Source: Takakia lepidozioides
Taxonomy: Eukaryota > Streptophyta > Takakiopsida > Takakiales > Takakiaceae
Direction of reading: 5' to 3'
DNA length: 64,000 nucleotides
NCBI GenBank assembly: GCA_030704615.1
Contig: CM060733.1
Span: 27,774,001 to 27,838,000, forward strand
Below, in pieces: positions 24,601 through 35,252 of the stretch (positions are counted from its first letter, which is position 1; each line of letters opens with the position of its first letter). Position numbers and translations under genes: made by a program. The notes under the pieces are model-generated. The model was given only the letters and a program-made list of their open reading frames with translations. It was not told the origin of the DNA and ran no database searches.

Positions 24601-25125
24601 GGTTATCGCCATATACGACTTTGCTAGACTAGCAGAAAGAAGTGGGGCTGGGAATGTTATACAACCCTCATAAGTGACTTATTTATGCCACTGACGATAA
24701 CTGTTCGCACGCGGTGTTGTCAAATCTGGCAACTCACGGTACCTTCGATCTTGAACATAAAATTGGGTCTTCCCATCCACTCTACTCCTTTCTCCCTCCA
24801 GAAAGTCAGGAATGCGAGACCATGGAACGACAGCTACTTCGATGGATATCCGTTTCCCTTTTCCCTGGGAAACCTGGCGTATCCAACGGAGGTTTGTGTG
24901 ATTGAAAAGCCCGTCTATGGGCAGCTGTAGGATGCATTTCAAATGAGATACCAAATGCTGCAAATGACAGAGTTCTCCCGCCTCATCTTTCAAACCATTT
25001 GATTCCAATGCTGCTTTGCGTTCCTCGTCTAGCACCTTCGCGGCAGCACATGCCATTAGCAGCAACAGTACCACTAGTACAGTACAAATCGCATAACACA
25101 CGCAGCGGAGCCCTCGGGACTGCAC
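21662..25125 (-). CDS. MULE transposase with SWIM zinc finger, multi-exon, apparent frameshifts
   Basis: The 5' part (about 25,125-24,690) has VAVVPWSRIPDFLEGERSR; the next exon (after acceptor TTTTTTGCAG near 24,574) has RRKAADFGESYKRGCTCSF, and then KHVDAKGKPCHG and CFLFEYDVRNIA. After KKHPDDAQSVRMWVD and VFFYHEE comes VVSCDATFGTNENK with the first catalytic Asp (codon 23,891-23,893). Intron 23,751-23,863 (phase 0) precedes FPMYTMMVFDEW and FVVDDADAEINAIR (second Asp). Intron 22,809-23,550 (phase 2, TGTAACCC-filled) precedes ESFGDVAIFLCLWHVRRAW. The catalytic Glu is in NAAIESWHGNLKARL (codon 22,478-22,480). A SWIM finger CDCPWALKGNLCKH follows, then an acidic/Ser tail. One-base frame changes near 24,357 and 24,100 lack intron signals, so the copy may be inactive. 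The exact start is not determined. Confidence 0.9.
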
Positions 25126-26990
25126 GTCGTCTACGCACCTGGTGAAAATGACGAGCGATGATGGAGTTACACGTGGGTTTTGATGTCACCGAATCGTGTA
25201 ACCCAGGTTTGAATTCAAAATATCTGACACCTCTTGGAGCCCGCCAATTTTTGCCGGGCACTAAGGGGCTACACGAACAGGGGTGACATGCGTTGGGGAT
25301 AAAGGATCCGGGGTGACACGAGCTATGAGTGACACAATCGGGGGTTACACGGGGGGGATTGATACAGTATCGGGGTTACATGGTGGGGTTACAATGTGAG
25401 AGTTGCACAATGAGGGTTACATGAGGCGGAGCTAAAGCGCTGACGTGCAGAGGGTTACAGGGATATTGGGTTACGAGGAACTGGAGTTACACGGAGAGGG
25501 GTATATGGGATAACATGATACAAGCTTACATTGGGGTTCACGATGCAGGATAACATGGAGTGAGGGTTACACCTCGCGGAGTAACAGAGGGTTACATGGG
25601 TTACAAAGGGTTACAGAGGGTCATGGGGTTACATGGGTTACAGAGGGTGACATAGGGTTACATGGGAGGGTTACATGGAGTGAGGGTTACACTCAGCGGT
25701 GTTACAGAGGGATAAACGGGTTACGGAGGGTTACACCTGGTGAGGGTTACAGAGAGTCACAGAGGGTCACATAGGGTTACATGGAGTGAGGTTACACAGG
25801 GATGAGGGTGACACTCTACTGTGTTACTGAGGGTTACTGAGGGTTACATGGTGGTGAAGGTTACACCTGGTGAGGGTTATAGAGGGTCACAGATGGTTAC
25901 ATGGGTTATAAAGGGTCAGAGAGGGTTACATGGAGTGAGGGTTACATGGGGTTACATGGGTTACACAGGGTCACAGAGGGTTACACGAGTTACGCATGGT
26001 CACAGAGGATTACATGGGTTACAAGGAGTGAGGGATGCATAGGGATGGGGGTGACACTCTGCGGTGTTACAGAGGGTTACATGGTGGTAAGGGTTACACC
26101 TAGTGAGGGATATAGAGGGTCACAGATGGTTACATGGGTTATAGAGAGTTACAGAGGGTCAGAGAGGGTTACATGGAGTGAGGATTACATAGGGGTGAGG
26201 GTGACACTCTGCGGTGTTACAGAGGGTTACAAAGGGTCACAGAGGGTTACATGGGTTACAGAGGGTTACATAAGGGGTGAGGACGACACTCTACGGTGTT
26301 ACAGAGGGTTACATAGGTTACAGAGCCACAGAGGGTTTGTGAGGGTTACATGGAGTGAGGGTTACATGGTGGCGAGGGTGACACTCTGCGGTGTTACAGA
26401 GGGTTACATGGAGGTAAGGGTTACACCTGGTGAGGGATATAGAGGGTCACAGAGGGTTACATGGAGTGAGGGTTACATGGTGGTGAGGGTTACAGAGGGT
26501 CAGAGAGGGTTACATGGAATGAGGGTTACATACGGGTGAGGGTGACACTCTGCGGTGTTACAGAGGGTTACATGGTGGTGAGGGTTACAAAGGGTCACAG
26601 AGGATTACATGGGTTACAGAGGGTTACATGGAGTGAGGGTTACATAAGGGGTGAGGGCGACACTCTGCGGTGTTACAGAGGGTTACAGAGGGTTACATGG
26701 GTTGCAAAGTGTTACAGAGGGTTACATGTAGTGAGGGTTACATAGGGGTGGGGGTGACACTCTGCGGTGTTATAGAGGGTTACATGGGTTACAGAGGGTT
26801 ACATGTAGTGAGGGTTACATAGGGGTGGGGGTGACACTCTGCGGTGTTATAGAGGGTTACATGGGTTACAGAGGGTTACATGGTGGTGAGGGTTACAGAG
26901 GGTCATGGGTTATATGGGTTACAGAGGGTTACATGGTAATGTGGGTTACACTCGGCGGAGTTACAGAGGGTTACATGGGGGTGATGGTTG
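25126..26990. repeat. right arm minisatellite (GGGTTACA family)
   Basis: From about 25,140 the motif is scattered; from 25,560 it becomes a dense array of GAGGGTTACATGG, GGTGAGGGTGACACTCTGCG and AGAGGGTCACAG variants. It is the inverted counterpart of the left arm but about 1 kb shorter: the multiplied 357-bp units of the left arm appear only once or twice here. Plus-strand open frames in it are repeat artefacts. Confidence 0.9.
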
Positions 26991-27250
26991 AACCCGGGGC
27001 GGGGGTTACAGGGAACTGGCGGACTGCTGGAAGCGGCGGACTGGTGTCGCAGAACGACGACGCAGGGGGCGACGACGCGCCTGGGGCGACGACGCCGATG
27101 GGATGAGGGCGGGGGTGGGGAGGGATTGACCGAGCCCAGCCGGCTGCCTTTCGATGTCTGCCGGAGGCGAAGAACCGGCGGTACGGGTGTCAGGGATGGA
27201 CTGTCCTGACGCGCTTGCATTAAGTTCTTACATTATTCCTATTATCTTCC
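26985..27250. repeat. right terminal inverted repeat of the MULE, outer non-satellite part
   Basis: Reverse complement of 11,071-11,325, ending CATTATTCCTATTATCTTCC. It includes the GC-rich block GACGACGCAGGGGGCGACG and the TGCCTTTCGATGTCTGCCGG segment shared with the old remnants at 10.3 and 35.2 kb. Confidence 0.9.
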
Positions 27251-27259
27251 ACTTGGATA
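27251..27259. repeat. 9-bp target-site duplication, right copy (ACTTGGATA)
   Basis: Follows the right terminus directly and continues into ACATAGGAGATTGCACGTGG, which is the sequence found after ACTTGGATA in copy B. Confidence 0.95.
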
Positions 27260-28000
27260 CATAGGAGATTGCACGTGGGCTTAGATGACAGTAGACACTT
27301 GGGCCTCTACATGGGAGATGCACTTGATACATGAATAGGAGATTGTACCTGGGCTTAGATGGGCCTCGACATAGGAAATTGCACTTGGTCTTAGATTTCA
27401 ATTCTTCGTACATGGGCTAATGACATCTGCTACACTAGAGGTCACACTTAGGCCTCCACATAGGAGACGTAGGGATGCATAGGAAATCGCACTTGGTCTT
27501 AAATTTCAATTCTTCACACATGGGCCAAAGGCACAAGCTACCCTAGAGGTCGCGCTTGGGCCTCCACATTGGACTTGGACTTAGATGACATTGGACACTT
27601 GGGCCAACGGCACAAGCTACCCAATATGATAAAACTGGATGTAGTGGACTTCACTCAGGGAATTGAGAACACTACACCGGTTTCTTTCTGGCATGTCTTG
27701 CCAACCTTCTCCCGAGAGTGACATGGAGCTGAAGGGCCAGTCGGGGTGACACCTGGATACATGGGAGGGAGTGTAAACTCCACTTGGGTTTACCTAAACT
27801 GGGTTACACGGTGGGGAGTGTAACTCCACTCAGGGTTACATGGAAGGAAGTGTAACTCCCCACCGTGTAACTCACACTTGGCCTGAAAATCCCTATTGGT
27901 CACTCCAATCCTCTCCTTTTTTGGACCTTTAAAACTTCCCCCAACCGATGTTGAGTACTCTCATTGATATACTTGGTCTATTATTCACATTTCTATTCAT

Positions 28001-28213
28001 TTGAAGATGATGCAGGTTCCAAGTTTACTATTTTTTGCAGAGCCCACCAAAGTAAGGTGGAGGCATGGTTACAATGTAGCCCTGAGCCATGACCAGGAAT
28101 ACCTTCGACACTGGGTAGATGCCACGCTGGCAGCCCAACGGTCCTTTTATGAACGCGCAGGTTGCCTTGCAACGGCCATGTCGCCCCCGTTCCCGCTCTG
28201 CTCTTCGCACTAG
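28001..28213 (+). CDS. short conserved ORF in the duplicated block (copy A), hypothetical
   Basis: Seventy residues with WRHGYNVALSHDQEYLRHWV and DATLAAQRSFYERAG. The frame is kept in copy B (36,598-36,810) with only one or two residue differences near the end. A donor-like AAAGTAAGG lies inside, so it may be an exon rather than a whole gene. It could also be chance conservation of a young duplicate, as the opposite strand is open too. Function unknown. Confidence 0.3.
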   Translation: MKMMQVPSLLFFAEPTKVRWRHGYNVALSHDQEYLRHWVDATLAAQRSFYERAGCLATAMSPPFPLCSSH

Positions 28214-28750
28214 GTGTTGATGATTTTGCGGGAGCATTAAAGTGCGGTGTAGGTGTGGTGCACCACGGGACTTTCTTGTATTTTGTTTGGAAGCTGATTT
28301 GGTTTCTTTCATTCCCCTTTCTCTTCTTCTCTCCAATTTCTGCAGTTTTCCGAGCATTAAATCTGTGGTTCTAAGGTGCATTACGTAAGAAGAATGCGCT
28401 CGGAGATTCCGTTGGAAGGGTTGAAATGTCAGTCGCTCCATCTTCACAAATTCTGTCTTTCAAAGCTTTGCAATGTCAGATATGCTGTCTCTTGTCAGAA
28501 ATAGTAGGAATGATACATTTCAAAGGTTTTTGAGGAATTTTCTCTTTTGCTTTGCCTCTGGACACAGCTGTCTCCCTATCTCTCGTTTTCCGCTGTGGCA
28601 ATCAGACGTCAGTGCTACATCTACTCCTTGGGATCGTCGATGATGTGCAGAGACTGCGATTTTAATCACAACAGTTTTTCTAGTGTTGTGTCTGAATGGT
28701 GTTGGAGTGTCAAGGTTATAGCCCTTGCACGACACTTTGAGAACATAAAG

Positions 28751-28822
28751 GGACGGGTAGCTCAGTGGTAGAGCACCCCACTGGACTGGGGGAAGTTCTA
28801 GGTTCAATCCCTAGCCCCAGCA
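28751..28822 (+). tRNA. tRNA-like sequence or tRNA-derived SINE head (degenerate)
   Basis: A clear D arm and A box (TAGCTCAGTGGTAGAGC) and a perfect 5-bp T stem with B box (CTAGG TTCAATC CCTAG). The anticodon arm is CCCCA-CTGGACT-GGGGG (one mismatch; apparent GGA in the loop, odd for a short-variable-arm tRNA). Only 4 of 7 acceptor pairs form (GGACGGG with CCCCAGC). This argues for a tRNA pseudogene or SINE head rather than a working tRNA. Its 3' half is duplicated 181 bp downstream. Confidence 0.5.
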
Positions 28823-29153
28823 CACGCCAGTGGCTTTACAACAGACCAGGTAAATTCAGGCATGTAGCCGGGTACCATTCAAAAGCTCTTACCAGCTGAT
28901 CTCTCCTTTGCAAGAAGCGATGCTTACTACTCCAGTTATTTGTTGTTGATGCATCACTCCCATTCCCTGGGGGAAGTTCTAGGTTCAATCCCTAGCCCCA
29001 CCACACGCCAGTGGCTTTACAACAGACCAGGTAAATTCAGGCATGTTTGCCGGTTACCATTCAAAAGCTTCTTACCAGCTGATCTCTCCTTTGCAAGAAG
29101 CGATGCTTACAACTCCAGTTATTTGTTTTTGATGCATCACTCCCATTCCCTGG
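28791..29153. repeat. two tandem copies of a 181-bp unit
   Basis: GGAAGTTCTAGGTTCAATCC starts at 28,791 and 28,972. Each unit joins the 3' half of the tRNA-like sequence to a piece related to 5,233-5,395 upstream of copy A (CAGCTGATCTCTCCTTTGCA). This is the rearranged left edge of copy B. Confidence 0.8.
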
Positions 29154-29161
29154 GCTTCCCT

Positions 29162-29397
29162 CCTCCCCTGACCTGAAGAAGTAGAGGTTAGATAGAGGAT
29201 TCTTCAATACTTTTCCAGCAACTAGTCACAGCGCGTCCTCCTCCCCTGACCTGAAGAAGTAGAGGTTAGATAGATGATTCTTCAATACTTTTCCAGCAAC
29301 TAGTCACAACGCGTCCTCTTCCCCTGACCTGAAGAAGTAGAGGTTAGATAGATGATTCTTCAATACTTTTCCAGCAACTAGTCACAGCGCGTCCGTT
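29162..29397. repeat. three tandem copies of a 78-bp unit
   Basis: CCCCTGACCTGAAGAAGTAG recurs at 29,165, 29,243 and 29,321. Only the last part of the unit, from AGTAGAGG on, exists once in copy A (6,114), so the amplification happened in copy B. Confidence 0.85.
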
Positions 29398-29638
29398 GCC
29401 CCATGCCCCTCAGGAATTACTCCGTCAAATAGAAAAGCAACACCGGAGGAGACTAGCCCTCTTTTTCCTCTCCCGTTCATCCGCACAACCGCAGCAGCAG
29501 TCTCGGACCTGTGCAGCTCTTGGAGTACTTATACAGCGAGCAACCTACAGGGGAGGGGAAGGAGGGGCGGGCAGGGGGCAGAGAGAAAACGTTTTAGAAA
29601 AAAGAGGGGCGGGCAGGCAGCCAGCTCCGCGTCGTAAC

Positions 29639-30464
29639 CAGTGTTGGGCGGTTCTTGCATTTGTGAAGGAACCTTCGGTTCCGGTTCCAAAATTATTTCA
29701 AGAGACGGTTCCGGATCCGGTTCCGGTTTTTTTTTATTGAGCCGGTTCCGGTCCGGTTCCGGATCCAACTTTTAAACATGGGGGCGGTTCCGGTTACCGG
29801 TTAGTTGCTGATAAAAACCATCGGTTCCGGTTAGGTTCCGGTTCTATTTTAAAAATATATTTGTTTAATTTAATTAGATTTAAAATATTTTATCAGTCCG
29901 GTAGATTAAATAGCAGTGTATTCACATATTTGAACTAAAATCCAACGATTTTGTTAGTTTTCACTAACACAAAAAAACAAACAAAAATACTCTAGATAAA
30001 CTGGTAGAAGAAAATGGGCAAAATTTTATGGGTTGAAAGTACTATTCAGCTACCTGGCAAGTATTGGCATCTTCAAACATTTTATTAATGAACTTAGCCA
30101 GGATATCATGGAGCTGGAGATTGAACCCAAGATCTCATGGCGCTGAAGCATTGAACATAGAATCTCATGGCCTTCAAGCATTGAACCCAGGATCTCAGGA
30201 GCTTAAGAGCATTAAATAAGTTTTTCCCTGGGCCCACCAGCCCCACCAAGGGGTCAAGAACCAGGAACCGGAACCGCTTTGGAGCTGGAACCGCCGGTTC
30301 CCACACATGTGGTCGTAGCTGGAACCGCCGGTTCCGGTTCCCACACAATCCCCAATGAGCGGTTCCGGTTCCGGTTCTGCACAGGCGGGTCCGGTTCCGG
30401 TCCGGTTCCACATAACCGGAACCGGCGGTTACCCGGGGCCCAGGCAGGTAACCGCCCAACACTG
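29639..30464. mobile_element. 826-bp non-autonomous hAT-type transposon with 8-bp target duplication
   Basis: It begins CAGTGTTGGGCGGTT and ends AACCGCCCAACACTG, a 15-bp perfect terminal inverted repeat. It is flanked on both sides by GTCGTAAC (29,631-29,638 and 30,465-30,472), an exact 8-bp duplication as made by hAT transposases. Subterminal regions on both sides are filled with GGTTCCGGTTCC repeats in opposing orientation. No transposase ORF, so it must be mobilised in trans. Confidence 0.9.
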
Positions 30465-30818
30465 GTCGTAACCTACACGCCATTCTCCTAAGGTGACGAT
30501 TTCGGGGGCCCCATGAGGGGACAACGTGACGTATTCCATTACGTGCTAGACTTTTGGAATTACCTGGCGGATAATTCAAGGTAAGTAAGGGTAGGTAAGC
30601 AAACCTTCATTTACCGGACACACCTATGCATTCGTCTGTGCTACAAGACAACAGTCCAGCTTTTGGTCCGTCATGTACTGGACCTGAAAAGCTGGCGACA
30701 AGGGGATTTTCACGTGGCCAAAAGCATGGCGGCAGTATTATTAGTGAAGCTGTACGCGTTGTAGGTTGTCAGTCATCATCTTATACTAATTTTATCAAAG
30801 AGCATCTACGCATGCACC

Positions 30819-31981
30819 AAAGCCATACCTGCAAACAAGAGAAGAACCAAAAAAGAAGAGACTGGGTGACAAGTTCGTTCTATCCCCTTCAATGAAAAAA
30901 GAGTAGTCCGAGACGGACTTGAAGAGAACCCAGCACGTCTGGTATCGTGAAGACACCCAGCACGTCTAAGACACCCAGCACGTCTAAGATACCCAGCACC
31001 TCTGGTCGATTGCCGTGATCCGTGATACCTGCACTGAGTGTCCCACATAGTGGACAATACAAGGATGGGATAGTAGGAGGATGGCGTACCTACAGGTTGG
31101 CTTTGCGCGAGGCTTTGCGATGATGAGCAAGTAGGACTCCACAAGTGTTGATCGGGTTTTTGTTTTTCAGGAGCACACAGAATTTTAGAGTATTTGCCAT
31201 TACTGTCGTGCAAAACTACCCCCACATCTTCCGTGTCAGCAGGATAGCCGAAAGAGTGAACTCCACGAGAGAGGGCTGGGCGCTATCTCCTCAAAGTCGC
31301 TCGTACGCAATGGTAGAGAATGCTGGTGAGTTTGTGAGGATGGTATTAGGGAGAGAGAAAAGAGGAGTGCGTGTGTATGGGATGTTGGATACCAGCTTGA
31401 CATCTTGAGAGTTGCTTCTTCTGTTAAAGAGTTCGTGCTTTTTGAGAGATTAAATCCTGGAGGGGCAGATGGCCCCAAACATTTGCTGGGAGTAACGTGC
31501 ATATCTCTCTAGCTAGAGTTACATCATTTTGACATTGGTTTTGGTGTTGTTGGGGTCGACTAAGGATCGGCTTCCTCAATTGCATAGGACAGCCTTATTT
31601 CCTGCGAAGCCTGGAAGTGGAATCTTCGATCTATAGCTGTCCATCAGTGAGGGATGCACTCTGGTTTACAAGTCTGAATAGCTTCGAAAACAGGTATTTC
31701 TTTCTCGATAACAATGTCTGGCAAAGATGTAGATAGTGGGCTTGCAATGGTTGGTTCATCTGTTTCTAATAGCTGCAAATTCCGTTTACAAGAGATGCAT
31801 ATGAACCTTCGAGGCTATTAGAAACAGATGATGAGGACCATACTGCAGTGCACAAGGCAAGGCCGAGGCTTCGCTGAAGCCTAATTTTCCATCCAAGAGT
31901 CTGGATTACAAGTACATGAACTAACGTTTAGAGCACATCCTCCTTTCTTGATAACAATGCGGTGGAGTTAGTGGCCTTGCA
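30819..31981. other. copy B-specific segment and ankyrin gene upstream region
   Basis: 30,819-31,740 has no counterpart in copy A. It contains short direct repeats ACACCCAGCACGTCTAAG near 30,952-30,990. After 31,740 the two copies match again, including an inverted pair (CATCTGTTTCTAATAGC and GCTATTAGAAACAGATG, 31,757-31,830) that can form a stem of about 17 bp. Probably the promoter and leader of the ankyrin gene. Confidence 0.45.
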
Positions 31982-34310
31982 ATGGCTAGCAAATTTGAAG
32001 AGGCATCTCCAAGCACGGCGTGGTTTAAGGCTATTGAAAACGGAAAGTGTGATGAGGTGATGCGGCTTTTGGAGGGTGAAGCTAGGTTGCTACGACAAAC
32101 AGGTTCTAAGAATCGTACTGCATTACACAAGGCAGTCATCGAATGCTGCGCAGAGCTAGTGAGGCTAGTGCTACGACTGGTTCATACATCACCGTCCAAT
32201 AATGCGGGTGATTTGTCTCTCGGGGATCTACTTGAAGCAGTCGATGGTTCATGTGGTCAGACAGCGCTGGCGATCGCAATAGTCATTGGAAATACAAAAA
32301 TCGTCAACACCCTGAACAATGCCGCCCGGAGTTCACCCGAACCCAATGAAGATAGCGACTTAGAACGTAGGCAGCAACTACGGGAATTAATTGTGCAGGA
32401 GCTACAAGAGGAAAAGTTCCAGGCTCACACAGAATTGTTGAACCGTTTAAGATCCCCAACCGACGAAAATACTGGGGAAGAGTATGTCTTTCATCGCGCA
32501 TGTGCCTTTGATGCGATTGAATCTCAAGAAATTAGCGACATATTGCGGAGCATATTACAGAGTATAGTTGACAGGGCAAAGGAGAGAGAGCCAGAACTAG
32601 TACACTTTATTTACGAGCTGAAAGATCGCCGAGGCATGACTCCGTTGCACGCTGCAGTTGCCAGTGACATAGAAAGCAACCTGACTCTTCTTCTCGGGAT
32701 AATTCCTGAAGAAGATGAGTACAACAATTGTGTGAATGCCCTTGATGGCGCAGGACGAACACCGTTGCATCGAGCTGCTGCACAGTCTGGAGACGAGTCC
32801 AACATTGTTCCGATGCTCGTGGCTGATGGAAGGACAGATTTGAACGCAGTCTTTTCTCCGTCTGCAGATAAGGAGGATTATCCAGCAGATTACAAAAGGG
32901 CTCATCGCAGCCCCAGAACGGCCCTGCACTTGGCTGTGGTCCACAACAAGCTCAGATGTGTGGAAGCTCTTCTGGGAGCCGACAATTCTCGAATAGACTT
33001 GAACCGCACGTCTGCTCGATTTGTAAAGTTTCATGAAAGTGGCCCCGACCAGATCATGTACTGGACACCTCTGCAGATTGCTGCATTCATGGGACACCTG
33101 TCCGTGCTCCAAATGCTGGTCGAGGTACTAGTCTATCAAACCTTCCTTTTTTGTCTCCCTTCTTAAGTGTACGCATTTCACATAAGCTATTCACAAATGT
33201 CAGTAGTTTCTGATTCTCTTTTGAGCCCTATACATACTAGTAAGATAGTGGGCACAATGATAGAGCCACATTCAATAAAAATAAAAAAATAAAAAATAAA
33301 AAGATTTGCATCTGACCTCGCTATGTACTTTTTGTCAGAATGACAAAGCTTACGATCACGGACGATATCGCAACAAATCGAGGTCCCCTAGAATTTGGGA
33401 CAAAAGTAGCGTGTTGCACATTGTTGTATGGACTGGAAATGCAGAGGCTCTAAGGTTGATCTTGGAGAGCAGACAATTTAATCCATTCGTTACAGATGTG
33501 ACATTTGGGAAAACTGCCCTACATTGGGGAACAGATGAACGGGTGTGTTATCACGGCGATGTACAACATTATGGAGACTTGATTGACTATGAGAGTTTAC
33601 GACTCACATGGGAAAGAAGTTCTTTAAGTAGACAATTGAAAGATGTCAGTTGGAAGGGATGCATAATCTTATTGCTACAAACTGCTGATATCGACCTATG
33701 GCCCAAAGATAAACAAGGACTTGATCCTTATCCTGGTCCTTTGGCATCTAAAGAAGTACGCACATGGTGGTATGAATATGAAGCTACCCTCATTCGGGCC
33801 ACAAAGAAAAACCTCACTATTGCAGCGAATGCCATGGCAGTTACAGCAGCATTAGTTGCAACTGCGTCTTTTTTGGGACCACTACAACCTCCTCTTGGCA
33901 TTGAGAGCAATGCATCACTATATTATGAAGTTCTTGCAGTGAGAATCTTTATAGTAAGTGATAGCTTGTCATTTTATTTGGCGGTTGCATCCATCACGTT
34001 GTCTATCATCCCATCACTTCCTTTGTCACAAGAGCCGCCGCGAAGGGAGTTGCGACGACACCGGATTACGGTAATTGTGGCACTATGTTTACTCTTAGTA
34101 TCTATTGTATGTGTCCTAGTTGCTTTTGCGGCTGCCACCATTGCAATATCACCGACCTGGAGTCCTAGAATGTTGACATTGAGCACAACTATTATGGGTG
34201 GAGCTCCTTGTGTGGCGGTTGTGATGGTGTACTTGTTCAAGTCGTTGAGACTTATGCTCCATAGATATGAGTTTGTTAAAGACCTATACGAGAAGTATGC
34301 CCAAGTTTAG
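31982..34310 (+). CDS. ankyrin-repeat/PGG-like transmembrane protein, copy B (intact)
   Basis: CDS joins 31,982-33,124 and 33,339-34,310 (donor GAG|GTACTAG, acceptor TTTTGTCAG, both phase 0), giving 704 residues. The start context GCAATGGCT is intact and opens MASKFEEASPSTAWFKAIEN. Ankyrin-type repeats run from about residue 40 to about 450 (TALHKAVIECCAELV, TPLHAAVASDIESNL, TPLHRAAAQSGDES, TALHLAVVHNKLRCV, TPLQIAAFMGHLS, VLHIVVWTGNAEA, TALHWG). A PGG-domain-like hydrophobic segment (LTIAANAMAVTAALVATASF) and three further transmembrane helices (FYLAVASITLSIIP, VIVALCLLLVSIVCVLVAFA, TTIMGGAPCVAVVMVYLF) fill the C-terminal third. The architecture matches plant ACD6/ITN1-type membrane proteins involved in stress and defence signalling; the specific role is unknown. 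Confidence 0.85.
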
Positions 34311-34449
34311 TGACATTTGATCAATCGAGTAATTAGTTATCTATAATTTGGCAACGTGGTTCTGGATGTTGTATTTTCCTCATTCTAAGGGCTGCTGTTT
34401 TGTTGGTATATATATATATATACTTTCATACCTATGGAATAGTGGAGGC

Positions 34450-35232
34450 CTGACACCACGGGACCATCTCGTGACCATCAGTTCCCAGGGCTTGTCAAAT
34501 CCTCCCCAACCATATAACCACATCTCATCTTTGTAACCCTAGATTGTGTTACCCCTTTGACCCTAAAATCATGTCACCCCTAAATTGGCACCCCGTGCCA
34601 ACCCCGGATCACGTAACCCCTAAAGCATAACCCTGAACCATGTAACCTCATTGTGTGATCCTATGCAACTTTATATGGTGACACCCGGAGTTCATATCAC
34701 CCTATGTAACCTCGGATCTATAACCACATCTAGTGTCACCCTCTATCTCTATCACCCCAATGACATACCATATAGGGCTCATAGGGTAATCTAATTGAGG
34801 ATACACGATGGGGGTTATATGGGTCAGGGTTACACTTGAGGGGTTACATGATCCTGGATTATAGTGGGTGACACAGTCTTAGGATTACAAAGGGTCATAT
34901 GACATGGGGTTATACAATCGATGTTATAGCGGACGACACAATTTTAGGGTTACAAAATGGTGACATGACATGGGATTACATTACACAGGGTGACACGAGA
35001 CTTGGGGTGACATGATTTTGGATAACATAAGGTGACACAAGATGTGGTTATACGGTTTGGGTTACACACAACTTGGGGATGGATGTCACCATAGGACCTA
35101 GCCGCTGAGATGTGGGGGTGGGGAGAATTTGACCGAGCCTTGTTTGCTGTTGCGAATTGATGTCTGCCTGGGGCGGGAAAACCGGGCAGTCCAGGGTATT
35201 AGGCCCAAGCCGCTCGCATTAAGCTCTTACCT
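34450..35232. mobile_element. old MULE remnant related to the large element (copy B)
   Basis: Same structure as 9,290-10,425: TGTAACCC orientation on the left, GGGTTACA on the right, ending in GGGGAGAATTTGACCGAGCC and GCATTAAGCTCTTACC. It is shorter than copy A in the middle (deletion after CTCTATCTCTATCACC). It is non-coding and shows that the element family was here before the duplication. Confidence 0.75.
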
Positions 35233-35252
35233 TATCAATATATGAAGCAAGG

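Larger units (their letters stand above)
11071..27250. mobile_element. 16.18-kb Mutator-like element (MULE) with transposase and Ulp1-like protease genes
   Basis: The ends are exact inverted repeats: GGAAGATAATAGGAATAATG at 11,071 and its reverse complement ending at 27,250, with near-identity continuing through CCGGCAGACATCGAAAGGCA, the GC-rich block and into the minisatellite arms. It is flanked by the 9-bp duplication ACTTGGATA, and copy B keeps the empty site at 35,857-35,865. Contents, left to right: left TIR and expanded minisatellite arm; promoter-like sequence; plus-strand zinc-finger/Ulp1 gene; GGGTTACA-rich spacer; minus-strand transposase; right minisatellite arm and TIR. It belongs with plant MULEs that carry a Ulp1-type protease. 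TIR identity with a preserved duplication suggests a recent insertion, although both genes appear frameshifted. Confidence 0.95.
27251..28709. repeat. tandem segmental duplication, copy A, right part
   Basis: Matches 35,857-37,058 of copy B. Copy A has about 245 extra bases near 28,335-28,580 inside the block shared as CCCTTTCTCTTCTT / CCCTATCTCTCGTTTTCC. Homology ends after GTGTCTGAATGGTGT. Confidence 0.85.

Noticed and set aside
24679-25125. Hydrophobic N-terminal segment (CTVLVVLLLLMACAA) as a membrane protein
   Set aside because: The same frame continues into MULE N-terminal sequence (PWSRIPDFLEGERS); the hydrophobic part may be leader or intron, and no separate gene is needed.
25560-26990. 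Interstitial telomere array
   Set aside because: The unit is GGGTTACA with GGGTGACA variants, not the TTTAGGG plant telomere unit. Similarity is noted only as a possible factor-binding analogy.
25821-27209. Plus-strand frames up to 212 residues in the right arm
   Set aside because: Same minisatellite artefact as the left arm.
28751-28822. Functional tRNA-Ser (GGA)
   Set aside because: Short variable arm and only 4 of 7 acceptor pairs; kept as tRNA-like only.
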